Below, one piece after another: positions 7,439 through 15,116 of a stretch of 60,499 nt of DNA. Origin of the DNA: Candidatus Acetothermia bacterium. Its GTDB lineage: Bacteria; Bipolaricaulota; Bipolaricaulia; RBG-16-55-9; DRXL01. Every line of letters starts with the position of its first letter. Position 1 is the first letter of the stretch. The notes under the pieces are model-generated. The model had not been told where the DNA came from. It did no database searches and saw nothing but the letters and a program-made list of their open reading frames with translations. A program made the position numbers and the translations under genes. The DNA lies in contig JAJHSH010000052.1 of assembly GCA_022683945.1 (NCBI GenBank), positions 1-60,499 on the forward strand, given 5' to 3'.

Positions 7439-8476
7439 TTATAAACGATAGTCGCCCTCGTGCGCGACCTCCAAAAAAGCCGCCAAGAGATCAATCGTCG
7501 CTTGGATGTCGTCTCTGTGCGCCGCTTCGACGACCGAGTGCAGATAGCGCGTGGGAATGGAGAGCGTCACCGCGGCGACGCCTTCGCGGGCCATCTGAAT
7601 CGCGCCGGCGTCGGTGCCCCCGCGCGGCAGAATTTCTAACTGATATTTGATCTTCTTCTTCTCGGCCATTTCGCGCAGCTTGCGCACCAGTTTAGGATTA
7701 GAGATAGAAGCCGAATCTTTGATCTTGATCGCCGTGCCCGCGCCGAGCTTTGTGATGTGCTCGTGTTCGCCTGCGCCCGGAACGTCGCTGGCGACCGTGA
7801 CATCGAGCGCCACCCCGATATCAGGTGCGATCTGGAAACTCGAGACCCGCGCGCCGCGAATCCCCACCTCTTCTTGGGTCGTCGCGACCGCGTAAATATC
7901 GCACAGATGCTGCTTGGTCTTCTTGAGAGCCTCGATCATCACATAGAGACCGACGCGATCATCCAGAGCTTTACACGAGACGAGCTGGCCCACCGAGACG
8001 AAATTCTGCTCCAGCGTGACGAAGTCCCCGATATGCACTCGCCTCTTGACCTCTTCGCCCGACAGCCCCGGATCAATAAAGAGATCTTTGAGCTCTAAGG
8101 GTTTCTTGCGCTCTTCTTCGGAGAGAATGTGCGGGGGTTTCGAGCCGATGATGCCGGGAAGATCGCCGTCTTCTGTATGGACGACGACGCGCTGGGCCAT
8201 CAGGACTCTGGGATCGAAGCCGCCCAGGGGGTCAATCTTCAAGAAGCCGTTCTTCTCGTCAATATGAGAGACGAGAAAGCCGATCTCGTCCATATGCGCA
8301 GCGATCATCACTTTGGGGCCGCGCCCGCTGCCCTTCTTCTGGGCGATGACGTTGCCCAGAGCATCGGTGCTGATCTCGCTACAGATCTTTTTTAGTTCGC
8401 GTACGACCAACTCGCGCACGGCCTCTTCGCGTCCCGGAATGCCGTGCGCCTCACAGAGCTGTTGCAAAAGTTCCAT
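7439..8476 (-). CDS. M42-family metallo-aminopeptidase
   Basis: The 345-residue protein matches the M42 (FrvX/glutamyl aminopeptidase) family of dodecameric di-zinc peptidases. Visible motifs are AAHMDEIGFLV (metal His), CKALDDRVG (bridging Asp), TTQEEVGIRGA (catalytic Glu pair), ALDVTVASDVPG (metal Asp) and the C-terminal LPRGGTDAGAI plus RYLHSVVEAAHRDD (metal His). Start ATG 8476 has an AGGAGAC site. It is cytosolic and probably finishes peptide degradation. Its position between envelope and B12 genes gives no added clue. Confidence 0.92.
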   Translation of the reverse strand: MELLQQLCEAHGIPGREEAVRELVVRELKKICSEISTDALGNVIAQKKGSGRGPKVMIAAHMDEIGFLVSHIDEKNGFLKIDPLGGFDPRVLMAQRVVVHTEDGDLPGIIGSKPPHILSEEERKKPLELKDLFIDPGLSGEEVKRRVHIGDFVTLEQNFVSVGQLVSCKALDDRVGLYVMIEALKKTKQHLCDIYAVATTQEEVGIRGARVSSFQIAPDIGVALDVTVASDVPGAGEHEHITKLGAGTAIKIKDSASISNPKLVRKLREMAEKKKIKYQLEILPRGGTDAGAIQMAREGVAAVTLSIPTRYLHSVVEAAHRDDIQATIDLLAAFLEVAHEGDYRL

Positions 8477-8586
8477 GAACGGGTCTCCTTCGGGTTAGAA
8501 AGCAGTCTTCCACAATAGCGCAGAAGCGCGGGCAAGTCAAATCGCAGTCTTATACTGATTTGCTTTCGAGATGCCACTATAGACTT

Positions 8587-9141
8587 TCAAAACTCCGTCC
8601 CCAGCCGCGCTTTGATTCCCCGATCAAACGGGTGCTTGATCTTGCGCACTTGCGTCACTAAATCGGCGATCTCTTCGATCTCCGGGAGTCGCTGGTGACT
8701 GCCCGTCAGCACACACTCCGTCTTGGGCGCTTTGCTCTTCACAGCTTTAATCAGATCTTCAGCCGAGATCACGCCCATCTGCACCGCATAGAGAGACTCA
8801 TCTACGATGACCATGTCGTACTGACCCGACGCGAGCGCGCGCGCCGTCGCTTCTAATGCTTTGCGCCCGGCTTCCAGATGCCCCTCGGTGGGCTGGCCAA
8901 TCAACCATTCGGGCATCCCAAAGCGCTCACATGAAAAATTCTCAAAGCGCTTCAGCGCTTTTAACTCACCGTACTCTTCAAAGGCTTCTACACCTGAGAT
9001 GCCGCCCTTCAGGAACTGAATCAAGTGCACGCGAAAGCCCCGCCCTAACGCACGCAGCGCCATCCCCAAGGCGGCCGTCGTCTTGCCCTTGCCGTCACCC
9101 CACCAGATCTGCACAAGTCCCAGCTCGCTTTTGGCTTTCAT
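8587..9141 (-). CDS. cobA: Corrinoid adenosyltransferase
   Basis: This enzyme adenosylates cob(I)alamin to make coenzyme B12. The 184-residue product has the P-loop WGDGKGKTTAALG near the N-terminus, the RGFRVHLIQFLKG strand, and the Walker-B-like YDMVIVDESLYA, all typical of the CobA/BtuR/CobO family. ATG 9141 is preferred over the upstream GTG because AGGAG lies 7 nt before it. It is the last gene of the B12 uptake operon and would supply the coenzyme for the nearby class II reductase NrdJ. Confidence 0.95.
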   Translation of the reverse strand: MKAKSELGLVQIWWGDGKGKTTAALGMALRALGRGFRVHLIQFLKGGISGVEAFEEYGELKALKRFENFSCERFGMPEWLIGQPTEGHLEAGRKALEATARALASGQYDMVIVDESLYAVQMGVISAEDLIKAVKSKAPKTECVLTGSHQRLPEIEEIADLVTQVRKIKHPFDRGIKARLGTEF

Positions 9142-9150
9142 CAGCACTCC

Positions 9151-10059
9151 TTAGAGTCGAATCAGCGCGCCCTCAGGCGTCAATCCGCGAAAGATCTCCG
9201 GATGAATGATCTCGGCCATCATCTCTAATCCCGTTACTATGCGCGGCCCCGGACGATTGAAATACGCCGATGCTTCTACAACAAAAATTTGGTTCTCTTT
9301 CACCGCCAACAGTTCTTGCCAGCTGTCTAACTCTGTGAGCAGATTGATCTCGCGCAGCGTGCGCTCCATGGAGAAGCCGCAGGGCATCAGCACAATAATA
9401 TCTGGGTTGTAATTGAGAATCTCTGCCCAGTCGGCGTAGCGCGAGGGCTGGCCGACCTCGCCGAGCCAATCTTCTCCGCCGGCGTATTCGACTATCTGGG
9501 GCACCCAGTGCCCACCGACCATAAGAGGCTCAAGCCATTCGATGCAGCAGACTTTGGGGCGTTCTGCTAATTCTTCTGTACGGGCCCGGATGCGCTCTAC
9601 TCGCTTACGCAAGTGCGTCACCACGCGCTGCCCTGTAGTCTCTCGTCCAGTCGCTTCGGAAACCGTGAGAATATTCTCAAAAATATCTTCGATGGTACGC
9701 GGCTCGAGCGAGACGATCTGCGGATGACCGTGCAAGAGTTTTACGGCGGCGCGCACGTCGTCAAACGACGGCGCGCAGACCTCACAAAGCTCTTGGGTCA
9801 GAATGAGATCGGGCGCCAATTGCTGCAACTGCTCTGCGTCTATGTGATAGACGCTCAGGCCGTTGTGCAGGCGCTCTCGGACGATCTGATCTATTTCCAG
9901 ACTGGAGATCTCGGAGTGGACGGAAGCGGTGCTGAGCTTGGGTTTTCTCAGAGCTTCCGGGGGCCAGTCGCAGTCGTGCGAGACCCCGACTAATTGATCT
10001 CCCAAGCCCAGTTCATAGACGATCTCCGTAGCGCTGGGCAAGAGCGATATGATCTTCAT
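9151..10059 (-). CDS. Cobalamin-binding periplasmic-type protein without signal peptide
   Basis: This 302-residue protein belongs to the BtuF/FhuD-type binding fold: IISLLPSATEIVYELGLGDQLVGVSHDCDWP at the N-terminus (residues 3-33), LILTQELCEVCAPSF, CCIEWLEPLMVGGHWVP and the C-terminal NRPGPRIVTGLEMMAEIIHP. Such COG0614 proteins next to B12 genes bind corrinoids. It starts directly with the domain, with no signal peptide, so it may be cytosolic, unlike the exported paralogue at 12534-13424. It overlaps the DUF71 gene by 4 bp. Confidence 0.88.
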   Translation of the reverse strand: MKIISLLPSATEIVYELGLGDQLVGVSHDCDWPPEALRKPKLSTASVHSEISSLEIDQIVRERLHNGLSVYHIDAEQLQQLAPDLILTQELCEVCAPSFDDVRAAVKLLHGHPQIVSLEPRTIEDIFENILTVSEATGRETTGQRVVTHLRKRVERIRARTEELAERPKVCCIEWLEPLMVGGHWVPQIVEYAGGEDWLGEVGQPSRYADWAEILNYNPDIIVLMPCGFSMERTLREINLLTELDSWQELLAVKENQIFVVEASAYFNRPGPRIVTGLEMMAEIIHPEIFRGLTPEGALIRL

Positions 10060-10736
10060 AGAGAATTATCTCCTTGCGCGGGTATCAGATCGCAGTAACA
10101 GTGTCCGTCGCGCAGGACCGTCTCACCCAGTTGGAAGCGCACCGGATGGCGAAAGAGCGGGCCGTCGTAGACAAAGCTGTGGAACTCGCCGTTCTCGCCG
10201 CACGGGTCAACGCCGGAAGGTAAGTCGGCCAGAAAGCGCTCATCCAACTCTCGTCCAACAAACTCCGCGCCCAGCCATCGGGTGCTCACACAGACGGTGG
10301 TGGCGCGAAAACCCTGAGCGAAGAATTCTCGCAGCAACGACAGAGAGCTTCGCCCCCACAAGGGCGTGATGAGCTCCATCTCTACTTCTTTCAGGCGCTC
10401 TTCGCGATAGCGTCGTACATCTTCGAGAAAGATATCTCCGCTGGCGATCTTCCGAACGCCTTGGGCCTTGAGATCCAAAAGTATTTTACGCATCTGCTCA
10501 CCGTACTCTTGATTGGAGCAAGAAGGGCGTATGGTCATGGAGCGGAGGCGCTCTCCCAGCGCCTCCGCTTGGGCTTCGATCAGAGCGCGTCGCACGCCGT
10601 GCATCGTCACCCGGTCGTAGCCCTCTGTAAACGTGGTGAGCAGCCCACAGATCTCGTACGAGCGCTGTAGCTCTGCTAGCGCTCGTGCGCTGTCTTTTCC
10701 GCCGCTCCACAGGAGCACGATCTTCTCTCTAGGCAT
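10056..10736 (-). CDS. DUF71/Dph6-type PP-loop ATP pyrophosphatase, predicted B12 salvage amidation
   Basis: The 226-residue protein has the PP-loop signature VLLWSGGKDSARAL near residue 10 and the family motifs ASGDIFLEDVRRYRE and GVDPCGENGEFHSFVYDGP. Archaeal and eukaryotic members are diphthine-ammonia ligases. Bacterial members have been predicted by comparative genomics to act in B12 salvage, which fits its place between the B12 ABC ATPase and a corrinoid-binding protein. ATG 10736 overlaps the btuD stop by 8 bp; longer upstream frames are not needed. The chemistry, ATP-dependent amidation of a corrinoid, is inference. Confidence 0.88.
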   Translation of the reverse strand: MPREKIVLLWSGGKDSARALAELQRSYEICGLLTTFTEGYDRVTMHGVRRALIEAQAEALGERLRSMTIRPSCSNQEYGEQMRKILLDLKAQGVRKIASGDIFLEDVRRYREERLKEVEMELITPLWGRSSLSLLREFFAQGFRATTVCVSTRWLGAEFVGRELDERFLADLPSGVDPCGENGEFHSFVYDGPLFRHPVRFQLGETVLRDGHCYCDLIPAQGDNSL

Positions 10737-11505
10737 GGGGGGCCGGCACGATGACGAGCGAACTTCCGTTGAGCGCAATCCGCTGGACGCGCATCTGATA
10801 AACCCGTTCGATATTCTCCGGGGTGAGCACCGTCTCTGGAGTTCCCAGCGCGAGCAGTTGTCCTTCACTCAAGAGCGCCACGCGATCGGCAAAACGCGCC
10901 GCCAGATTGAGATCATGCAGCGAGAGAATCACCGTGAGCCGACCCTGCGCCAAGCGACGAATAAGCTGGAGAATCTCTATCTGATAGCGCAGATCGAGAT
11001 GGGCCGTCGGCTCGTCTAATAATAAAATTTGGGGCTCTTGGGCCAGCGCTAACGCAAGCCAGACGCGCTGGCGCTCGCCGCTGCTGAGCTGCTGCACGGG
11101 ACGGTCGGCAAACTCCAGCGTGCCCGTCAGAGTGAGAGCGCGAGTGATTCGTGCGCGATCTTGCTGGGAGAGCCGCTGCCAGCGCTCCAGATGCGGCAGC
11201 CGCCCCAGCTCGACGATCTCGCGCACGGTGAAGTCGAACGAACTGTGAATCTCTTGCTCGAGAGCCGCGATCTCGCGGGCCAGCGCTTTGGGAGAGATCT
11301 CGTTCATCCGACGAGCGTCTAAATAGACCACGCCATTGCTGGGCTGGAGCTGCCCAGCAATGGCCCGCAACAACGTCGTCTTTCCTGAGCCGTTGGGGCC
11401 TAAGAACGCGAAGACTTCATTGGGATATATCTCCAATGAGAGATCGCGCAAGACGAGCCGGCTATCATATCCCAGCGAGATCTTCTCTAGTTTTATAGAA
11501 TTCAT
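10729..11505 (-). CDS. btuD: Cobalamin/iron-siderophore-type ABC transporter ATPase
   Basis: The 258-residue ATPase has Walker A FLGPNGSGKTTLL, signature QLSSGERQRVWLA, Walker B ILLLDEPTAHLDL and the switch His in VILSLHDLNLAARF. This is the BtuD/FecE/HmuV subtype. ATG 11505 overlaps the permease stop by ATGA; the longer frame upstream is antisense noise. It energises uptake through the 11502-12524 permease. B12 as substrate is inferred from cobA, DUF71 and nrdJ nearby. Confidence 0.93.
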   Translation of the reverse strand: MNSIKLEKISLGYDSRLVLRDLSLEIYPNEVFAFLGPNGSGKTTLLRAIAGQLQPSNGVVYLDARRMNEISPKALAREIAALEQEIHSSFDFTVREIVELGRLPHLERWQRLSQQDRARITRALTLTGTLEFADRPVQQLSSGERQRVWLALALAQEPQILLLDEPTAHLDLRYQIEILQLIRRLAQGRLTVILSLHDLNLAARFADRVALLSEGQLLALGTPETVLTPENIERVYQMRVQRIALNGSSLVIVPAPHA

Positions 11506-12524
11506 AGGGAGACTCCCGGAGCGCGGCGCGCGGCTCTCCAATGGAGCAGCCACAAGAAGAACGGCGCGCCCAAGAGCGCGGTGATAATCCCCACCGGCAA
11601 TTCTGTGGGCGGCAGGAACGAGCGTGCTACCGTGTCGCAAAGCGTAAGAAGAACCGCTCCACCCAGAGCCGAGGCGGGCAAGAGCAAACGATGATCAGGT
11701 CCGACGATCAGTCTCAAAATATGCGGAACGACGAGCCCGACAAAGCCGATCGTTCCGGCGACAGCCACCGCACTGGCCGTCAGCAGAGTCACCGCCGTCA
11801 AGAGCGCTCTGCGCAGCCGACGCGGCTGGATGCCCAGATGCGCGGCCATCTCTTCGCCGAGAGAGAGCGCATTCAATTCGCGGGAGAAGAGCACCAACAG
11901 AGCACCCACAGCGAAAAGCACCAGCGCCAAAAGACCGACATAGAGCCACTGCGCTCCACCCAGACCCCCTAAGATCCAGAAGATCAAGCGTCGTAAATCT
12001 TGACCGGCACCGCCGTAGTAATAGAGCAGAAAGCTTGTCACAGCCGAGAAGAGCGCTGCCAGCGCCACACCTGCCAAGATCAGAGCGTAATTATCTAACT
12101 TAGCCCAGCGCGTCTGCCCCAAGCGATAGACGAGCGTAACCGCGAAAAGCCCTCCCAAAAATGCCCCCAAGGGCACCGCGCCCCAATAGATCTCCCATCG
12201 CAACGCAATGGTCAACGCTGCCCCGGCCGTCGCGCCGCCGGCGATCCCCAGAAGATACGGATCCGCCAAGGGATTGCGAAAGAGCCCTTGCATCACAGCT
12301 CCGCAGAGTCCAAGCGCCCCGCCGACCAGCGCCGCCAAGAGCAGACGCGGCAAACGAACCTGCCCCAAGATGAGCATCTGGGTGGGATCACCACTTCTGC
12401 CGAAGATCAGCGCTACTATCTCGTCAAGCCCAATCGGCACTGCGCCCAAAGAGAGCCCGACCCCCAGCGCTCCCAAGAGCAGAAGGACCAAAATGGACAA
12501 GCAAATCGTCGTGCGGTGCCGCAA
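11502..12524 (-). CDS. btuC: FecCD/BtuC-family ABC permease
   Basis: The 340-residue membrane protein has about ten hydrophobic segments and the conserved RLPRLLLAALVGGALGLCGAV, NPLADPYLLGI and GTIGFVGLVVPHILRLIVG motifs of the BtuC family, which dimerises and translocates corrinoids or siderophores. It is flanked by its binding protein (12534-13424) and ATPase. The ten-base gap to btuF and the overlap with btuD show cotranscription. Confidence 0.93.
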   Translation of the reverse strand: MRHRTTICLSILVLLLLGALGVGLSLGAVPIGLDEIVALIFGRSGDPTQMLILGQVRLPRLLLAALVGGALGLCGAVMQGLFRNPLADPYLLGIAGGATAGAALTIALRWEIYWGAVPLGAFLGGLFAVTLVYRLGQTRWAKLDNYALILAGVALAALFSAVTSFLLYYYGGAGQDLRRLIFWILGGLGGAQWLYVGLLALVLFAVGALLVLFSRELNALSLGEEMAAHLGIQPRRLRRALLTAVTLLTASAVAVAGTIGFVGLVVPHILRLIVGPDHRLLLPASALGGAVLLTLCDTVARSFLPPTELPVGIITALLGAPFFLWLLHWRAARRAPGVSL

Positions 12525-12533
12525 ACGCTCTGC

Positions 12534-13424
12534 TCATCTCCTAGGGCCGTGCAAGATCTCTGAGAGATTTTTAATCGTCTGTGCGACGCGCGAGGAGACC
12601 CACGCCGAGGCCTTGACCCCAAAGACGCGCTTATCTCGCACGGCTTTCAGTTCTTGCAAGAGACGGTGATTCGTGATCAGAACAACCAAGAACGGATCGG
12701 TAAAGATAAAACTCGGATCGCGCTTGAGAAGTTCTTCAAAGCTCACTTGTTTGTAGCCGACGATATCCGAAAAGACGTTAATACCCCCGGCTCGCAGTAA
12801 AATCTCGTTCTCCGGAGTGCCACGCCCCGCGACAAAGGGCGGCTGCTCCCCGGACGGATAGAGAATCGCCGCCGTCGGCTTGATCTTGTCTATGACTGCG
12901 CCTTCGGTGACGACGATCTCCTCGGCGATCTTCCCGATGAGCGCGTCGGCCTTCTTCGTATCCCCATCTAAGACAAGACCGATAGTGCGAATTGTCCTGA
13001 AGACTTCAGTTACGCTGTCAATCACTCCCCCGGCCTTGCCCGCCGTGATCACGATCAGGCCGGCGCGCTCGAGCGAGTCGCGCACCGCGCCGAAGGCCCC
13101 AAAGACGAGATCGGGCTTGAGCGCTAAGATCACTTCGATATTGGGGCTGAACGCTGGGCCGACTTTGGGGAGCTGCGCGACTTCCGGGGGATTGTCGGGC
13201 GAATCACTGACACCCACCAAGCGACTCGTCGCTCCTAGGTCAATAATAATTTCCGTGTAGAGCGGCGTTCCGGCGACGACGATCCGTTCCGGGCGCTTGG
13301 GTATGGTGATCTCGCGACCTCGATCGTCCCGCACCTTGACGGGATAATCGGCCAGCGAAGGCCAGACGAGCAGTCCGGCCACCAACGACAAGAGCAGACC
13401 GACCAAGAACCAACGACGCTTCAT
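12534..13424 (-). CDS. btuF: Exported cobalamin-binding protein of the ABC importer
   Basis: The 296-residue protein begins with a signal peptide (MKRRWFLVGLLLSLVAGLLV, about 25 residues). A BtuF/FecB-type fold follows: VRDDRGREITIPKRPERIVV, then LKPDLVFGAFG, and a C-terminal domain ending EILHGP. ATG 13424 is chosen because AAGGGAGGAAG lies just upstream. It captures the corrinoid for BtuCD. Its partner paralogue at 9151-10059 lacks a signal. Confidence 0.9.
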   Translation of the reverse strand: MKRRWFLVGLLLSLVAGLLVWPSLADYPVKVRDDRGREITIPKRPERIVVAGTPLYTEIIIDLGATSRLVGVSDSPDNPPEVAQLPKVGPAFSPNIEVILALKPDLVFGAFGAVRDSLERAGLIVITAGKAGGVIDSVTEVFRTIRTIGLVLDGDTKKADALIGKIAEEIVVTEGAVIDKIKPTAAILYPSGEQPPFVAGRGTPENEILLRAGGINVFSDIVGYKQVSFEELLKRDPSFIFTDPFLVVLITNHRLLQELKAVRDKRVFGVKASAWVSSRVAQTIKNLSEILHGPRR

Positions 13425-13446
13425 AGTATCTTCCTCCCTTTGTGTA

Positions 13447-14028
13447 TTAAGACTTTTCAACTAACGCGCATAAGATAGCCCAGAGTCCTTGGAGCGCCCG
13501 CCCGCGCTCCGGCCCAAAGCCAATGATGAGAAGATCCCCAGAGCGCAGCTTTGGAAAGTGCTTCTGTAGCTCTTGGGCGTCGCGGGGGCTGCGTTTTTCT
13601 AAGGGCGTCGTCTCGTCGGTGAGCGTCAGTCCTGTGGGACGCTGGGTGAGAAAGAGCGTGGCGGTCGCGCCCAGACGCACGGCGTGATCGCGATAGAGCC
13701 ACGAGCGGATCTCACCGTTGAGCCCGCGCACATGGGCACCATAGCCGACACGATCCAGCATCAATCTCTCCAGACGAATCTCTTGCACGGAGAGCAAGCG
13801 TTTCCAGCAAGATTCGAACCGGCGTTTGCCTCTGGGAGTCAGGGCCGTTCCCCTCTTGGAGAATTTCACCCATCTGTGAGCCTCCAGTTTCTCCAGCTCT
13901 GTCCGAACGACGCTCTCTGTAAGCCCCGTCCGCTCGACGAGCGTGCGCCGCCCTAGCGGGGCCTCACGCAGCTCATAGAGCAACGGATAGGCGATGTGCT
14001 CACGCAGATGCTCTTTCTGGGATACCAT
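13447..14028 (-). CDS. Winged-helix regulator with DUF4443-like C-terminal domain
   Basis: The 193-residue protein has an N-terminal winged helix (about residues 5-65: RRTLVERTGLTESVVRTELEKLE, then WVKFSKRGTALTPRGKRRFE) and a C-terminal domain of about 110 residues resembling DUF4443, best known from archaea. That half ends LLIIGFGPERGRALQGLWA. ATG 14028 follows AAGGTGG; longer starts are rejected because the promoter at 14045-14073 would lie inside them. As the first gene of the B12 operon it is likely an autoregulator sensing corrinoid status. That role is inference. Confidence 0.7.
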   Translation of the reverse strand: MVSQKEHLREHIAYPLLYELREAPLGRRTLVERTGLTESVVRTELEKLEAHRWVKFSKRGTALTPRGKRRFESCWKRLLSVQEIRLERLMLDRVGYGAHVRGLNGEIRSWLYRDHAVRLGATATLFLTQRPTGLTLTDETTPLEKRSPRDAQELQKHFPKLRSGDLLIIGFGPERGRALQGLWAILCALVEKS

Positions 14029-14044
14029 ATCCCACCTTGTGAGC

Positions 14045-14073
14045 ATTATACTCCAGTGGCTTGACTTTGGCAA
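14045..14073 (-). promoter_or_regulatory. Promoter of the B12 operon
   Basis: On the minus strand TTGCCA (14073-14068) is followed after 17 bp by TATAAT (14050-14045). The start point would be near 14038, leaving a leader of only about 10 nt before ATG 14028. There is therefore no room for a cobalamin riboswitch here, so control is probably by the first-gene regulator. Confidence 0.65.
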
Positions 14074-14137
14074 ATCTCTGTGAGAGTCTGTATCATCTCT
14101 GTGTCATTAAGCAGCGATCCAAGGAGGTCGGTTATTC

Positions 14138-14812
14138 ATGCGCGTTACTTACATCGGACACGCCGCCGTCGAGCTCAAGACCGACAAGCACTCTATCTTA
14201 ATCGACCCGTTCATCACCGGAAATCCCGTAGCCAAACACAAGCCCGAAGATTTCAAGCCCGATACTATTATTCTGACACACGGTCACGGCGATCATCTGG
14301 GGGACGCCGTCCCCATCTCCAAGCGCACCGGCGCTCCCGTCATTGCTATTTTTGAGCTGGCCAGCTACTGTCAGTCCCAGGGCGCGAAAGCCGAAGGGAT
14401 GAACCTCGGCGGGCCGCACAGCTTTTCTTTCGGAAAAGTGCAGTTCACTCCGGCCTTTCACAGTTCGAGCCATGACGGACATTACTTGGGGATGCCCTGC
14501 GGCGTAGTGCTAACGACTCTTGAGAACCGCAAGATCTATCATGCCGGGGACACGGCGCTCTTTGGCGACATGGCGTTCATTGGAAAATTGGGATTGGATC
14601 TGGCTTTTATCCCCATCGGCAGCTATTATACGATGGGCCCCGAGGAGGCTTTAGAAGCCGTGCAGTTGCTCAGACCCAAGACTATCATCCCGATTCACTA
14701 CAATACTTTTCCCGTGATCCAACAAGACGCCGAGCAGTTCAAGAAGAGGGTCGAATCGAAGACGCAAACCCAAGTTATTATCTTGCGTCCCGGCGAGAGC
14801 CGCGAGCTCTGA
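14138..14812 (+). CDS. UPF0173 metal-dependent hydrolase
   Basis: The 224-residue protein is a metallo-beta-lactamase-fold enzyme of the UPF0173/YtkL type: YIGHAAVEL, SILIDPFITGNP, ILTHGHGDHLGDA (metal motif HxHxDH), FHSSSHDG, IYHAGDTALFGDM and IPIHYNTFP. These small hydrolases are widespread, with mostly unknown substrates. RBS AAGGAGG precedes ATG 14138. It is divergent from the B12 operon. Confidence 0.92.
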   Translation: MRVTYIGHAAVELKTDKHSILIDPFITGNPVAKHKPEDFKPDTIILTHGHGDHLGDAVPISKRTGAPVIAIFELASYCQSQGAKAEGMNLGGPHSFSFGKVQFTPAFHSSSHDGHYLGMPCGVVLTTLENRKIYHAGDTALFGDMAFIGKLGLDLAFIPIGSYYTMGPEEALEAVQLLRPKTIIPIHYNTFPVIQQDAEQFKKRVESKTQTQVIILRPGESREL

Positions 14813-15116
14813 GCACAGCCAGAACGGTGTTATTGAAAAAGCGGGTCGGCTGTCGCCCTTGACAGCCTCCCACGCTTGCCCCATAATGCGGTCACGGAAG
14901 CGTCAGCGGGAGTCGGGGTGATGTCGGCCACTTTCGATCTCGAAGAGTTTGCGCTATAATAGACAAGAGAAGCGGCTTTTCGGCGTGCGACGACATTTCA
15001 CTATAAGCATCAGCCCGGAACGTTGTAGCTCTGTTATTTTCAGTCCCATAGCTGTCGGCTATACGCCTTGAGTGACATCGGCAGAGACGCTATGCAGAGT
15101 AAAAGGAGGGTATCAG
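14813..15116 (+). promoter_or_regulatory. nrdJ promoter region with long 5' leader
   Basis: TTGACA (14859-14864), 17 bp, CATAAT (14882-14887) is a strong promoter giving a leader of about 220 nt. A second TATAAT stands at 14955-14960 with a poor -35. The -35 box is part of a hairpin GGCTGTC/GACAGCC (14848-14867). Another hairpin, ATAGC/GCTAT, stands near 15050. I looked for a cobalamin box and for NrdR boxes and could not recognise either. The leader length still suggests RNA-level control. Confidence 0.5.

Noticed and set aside
10498..10868. Longer N-terminal forms of the DUF71 protein and BtuD
   Set aside because: Upstream residues are antisense-like and overlap the neighbouring genes heavily; the internal ATGs match family starts.
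14030..15116. Cobalamin riboswitch before the B12 operon or nrdJ
   Set aside because: The operon leader is only about 10 nt, and no B12-box could be recognised in the nrdJ leader.
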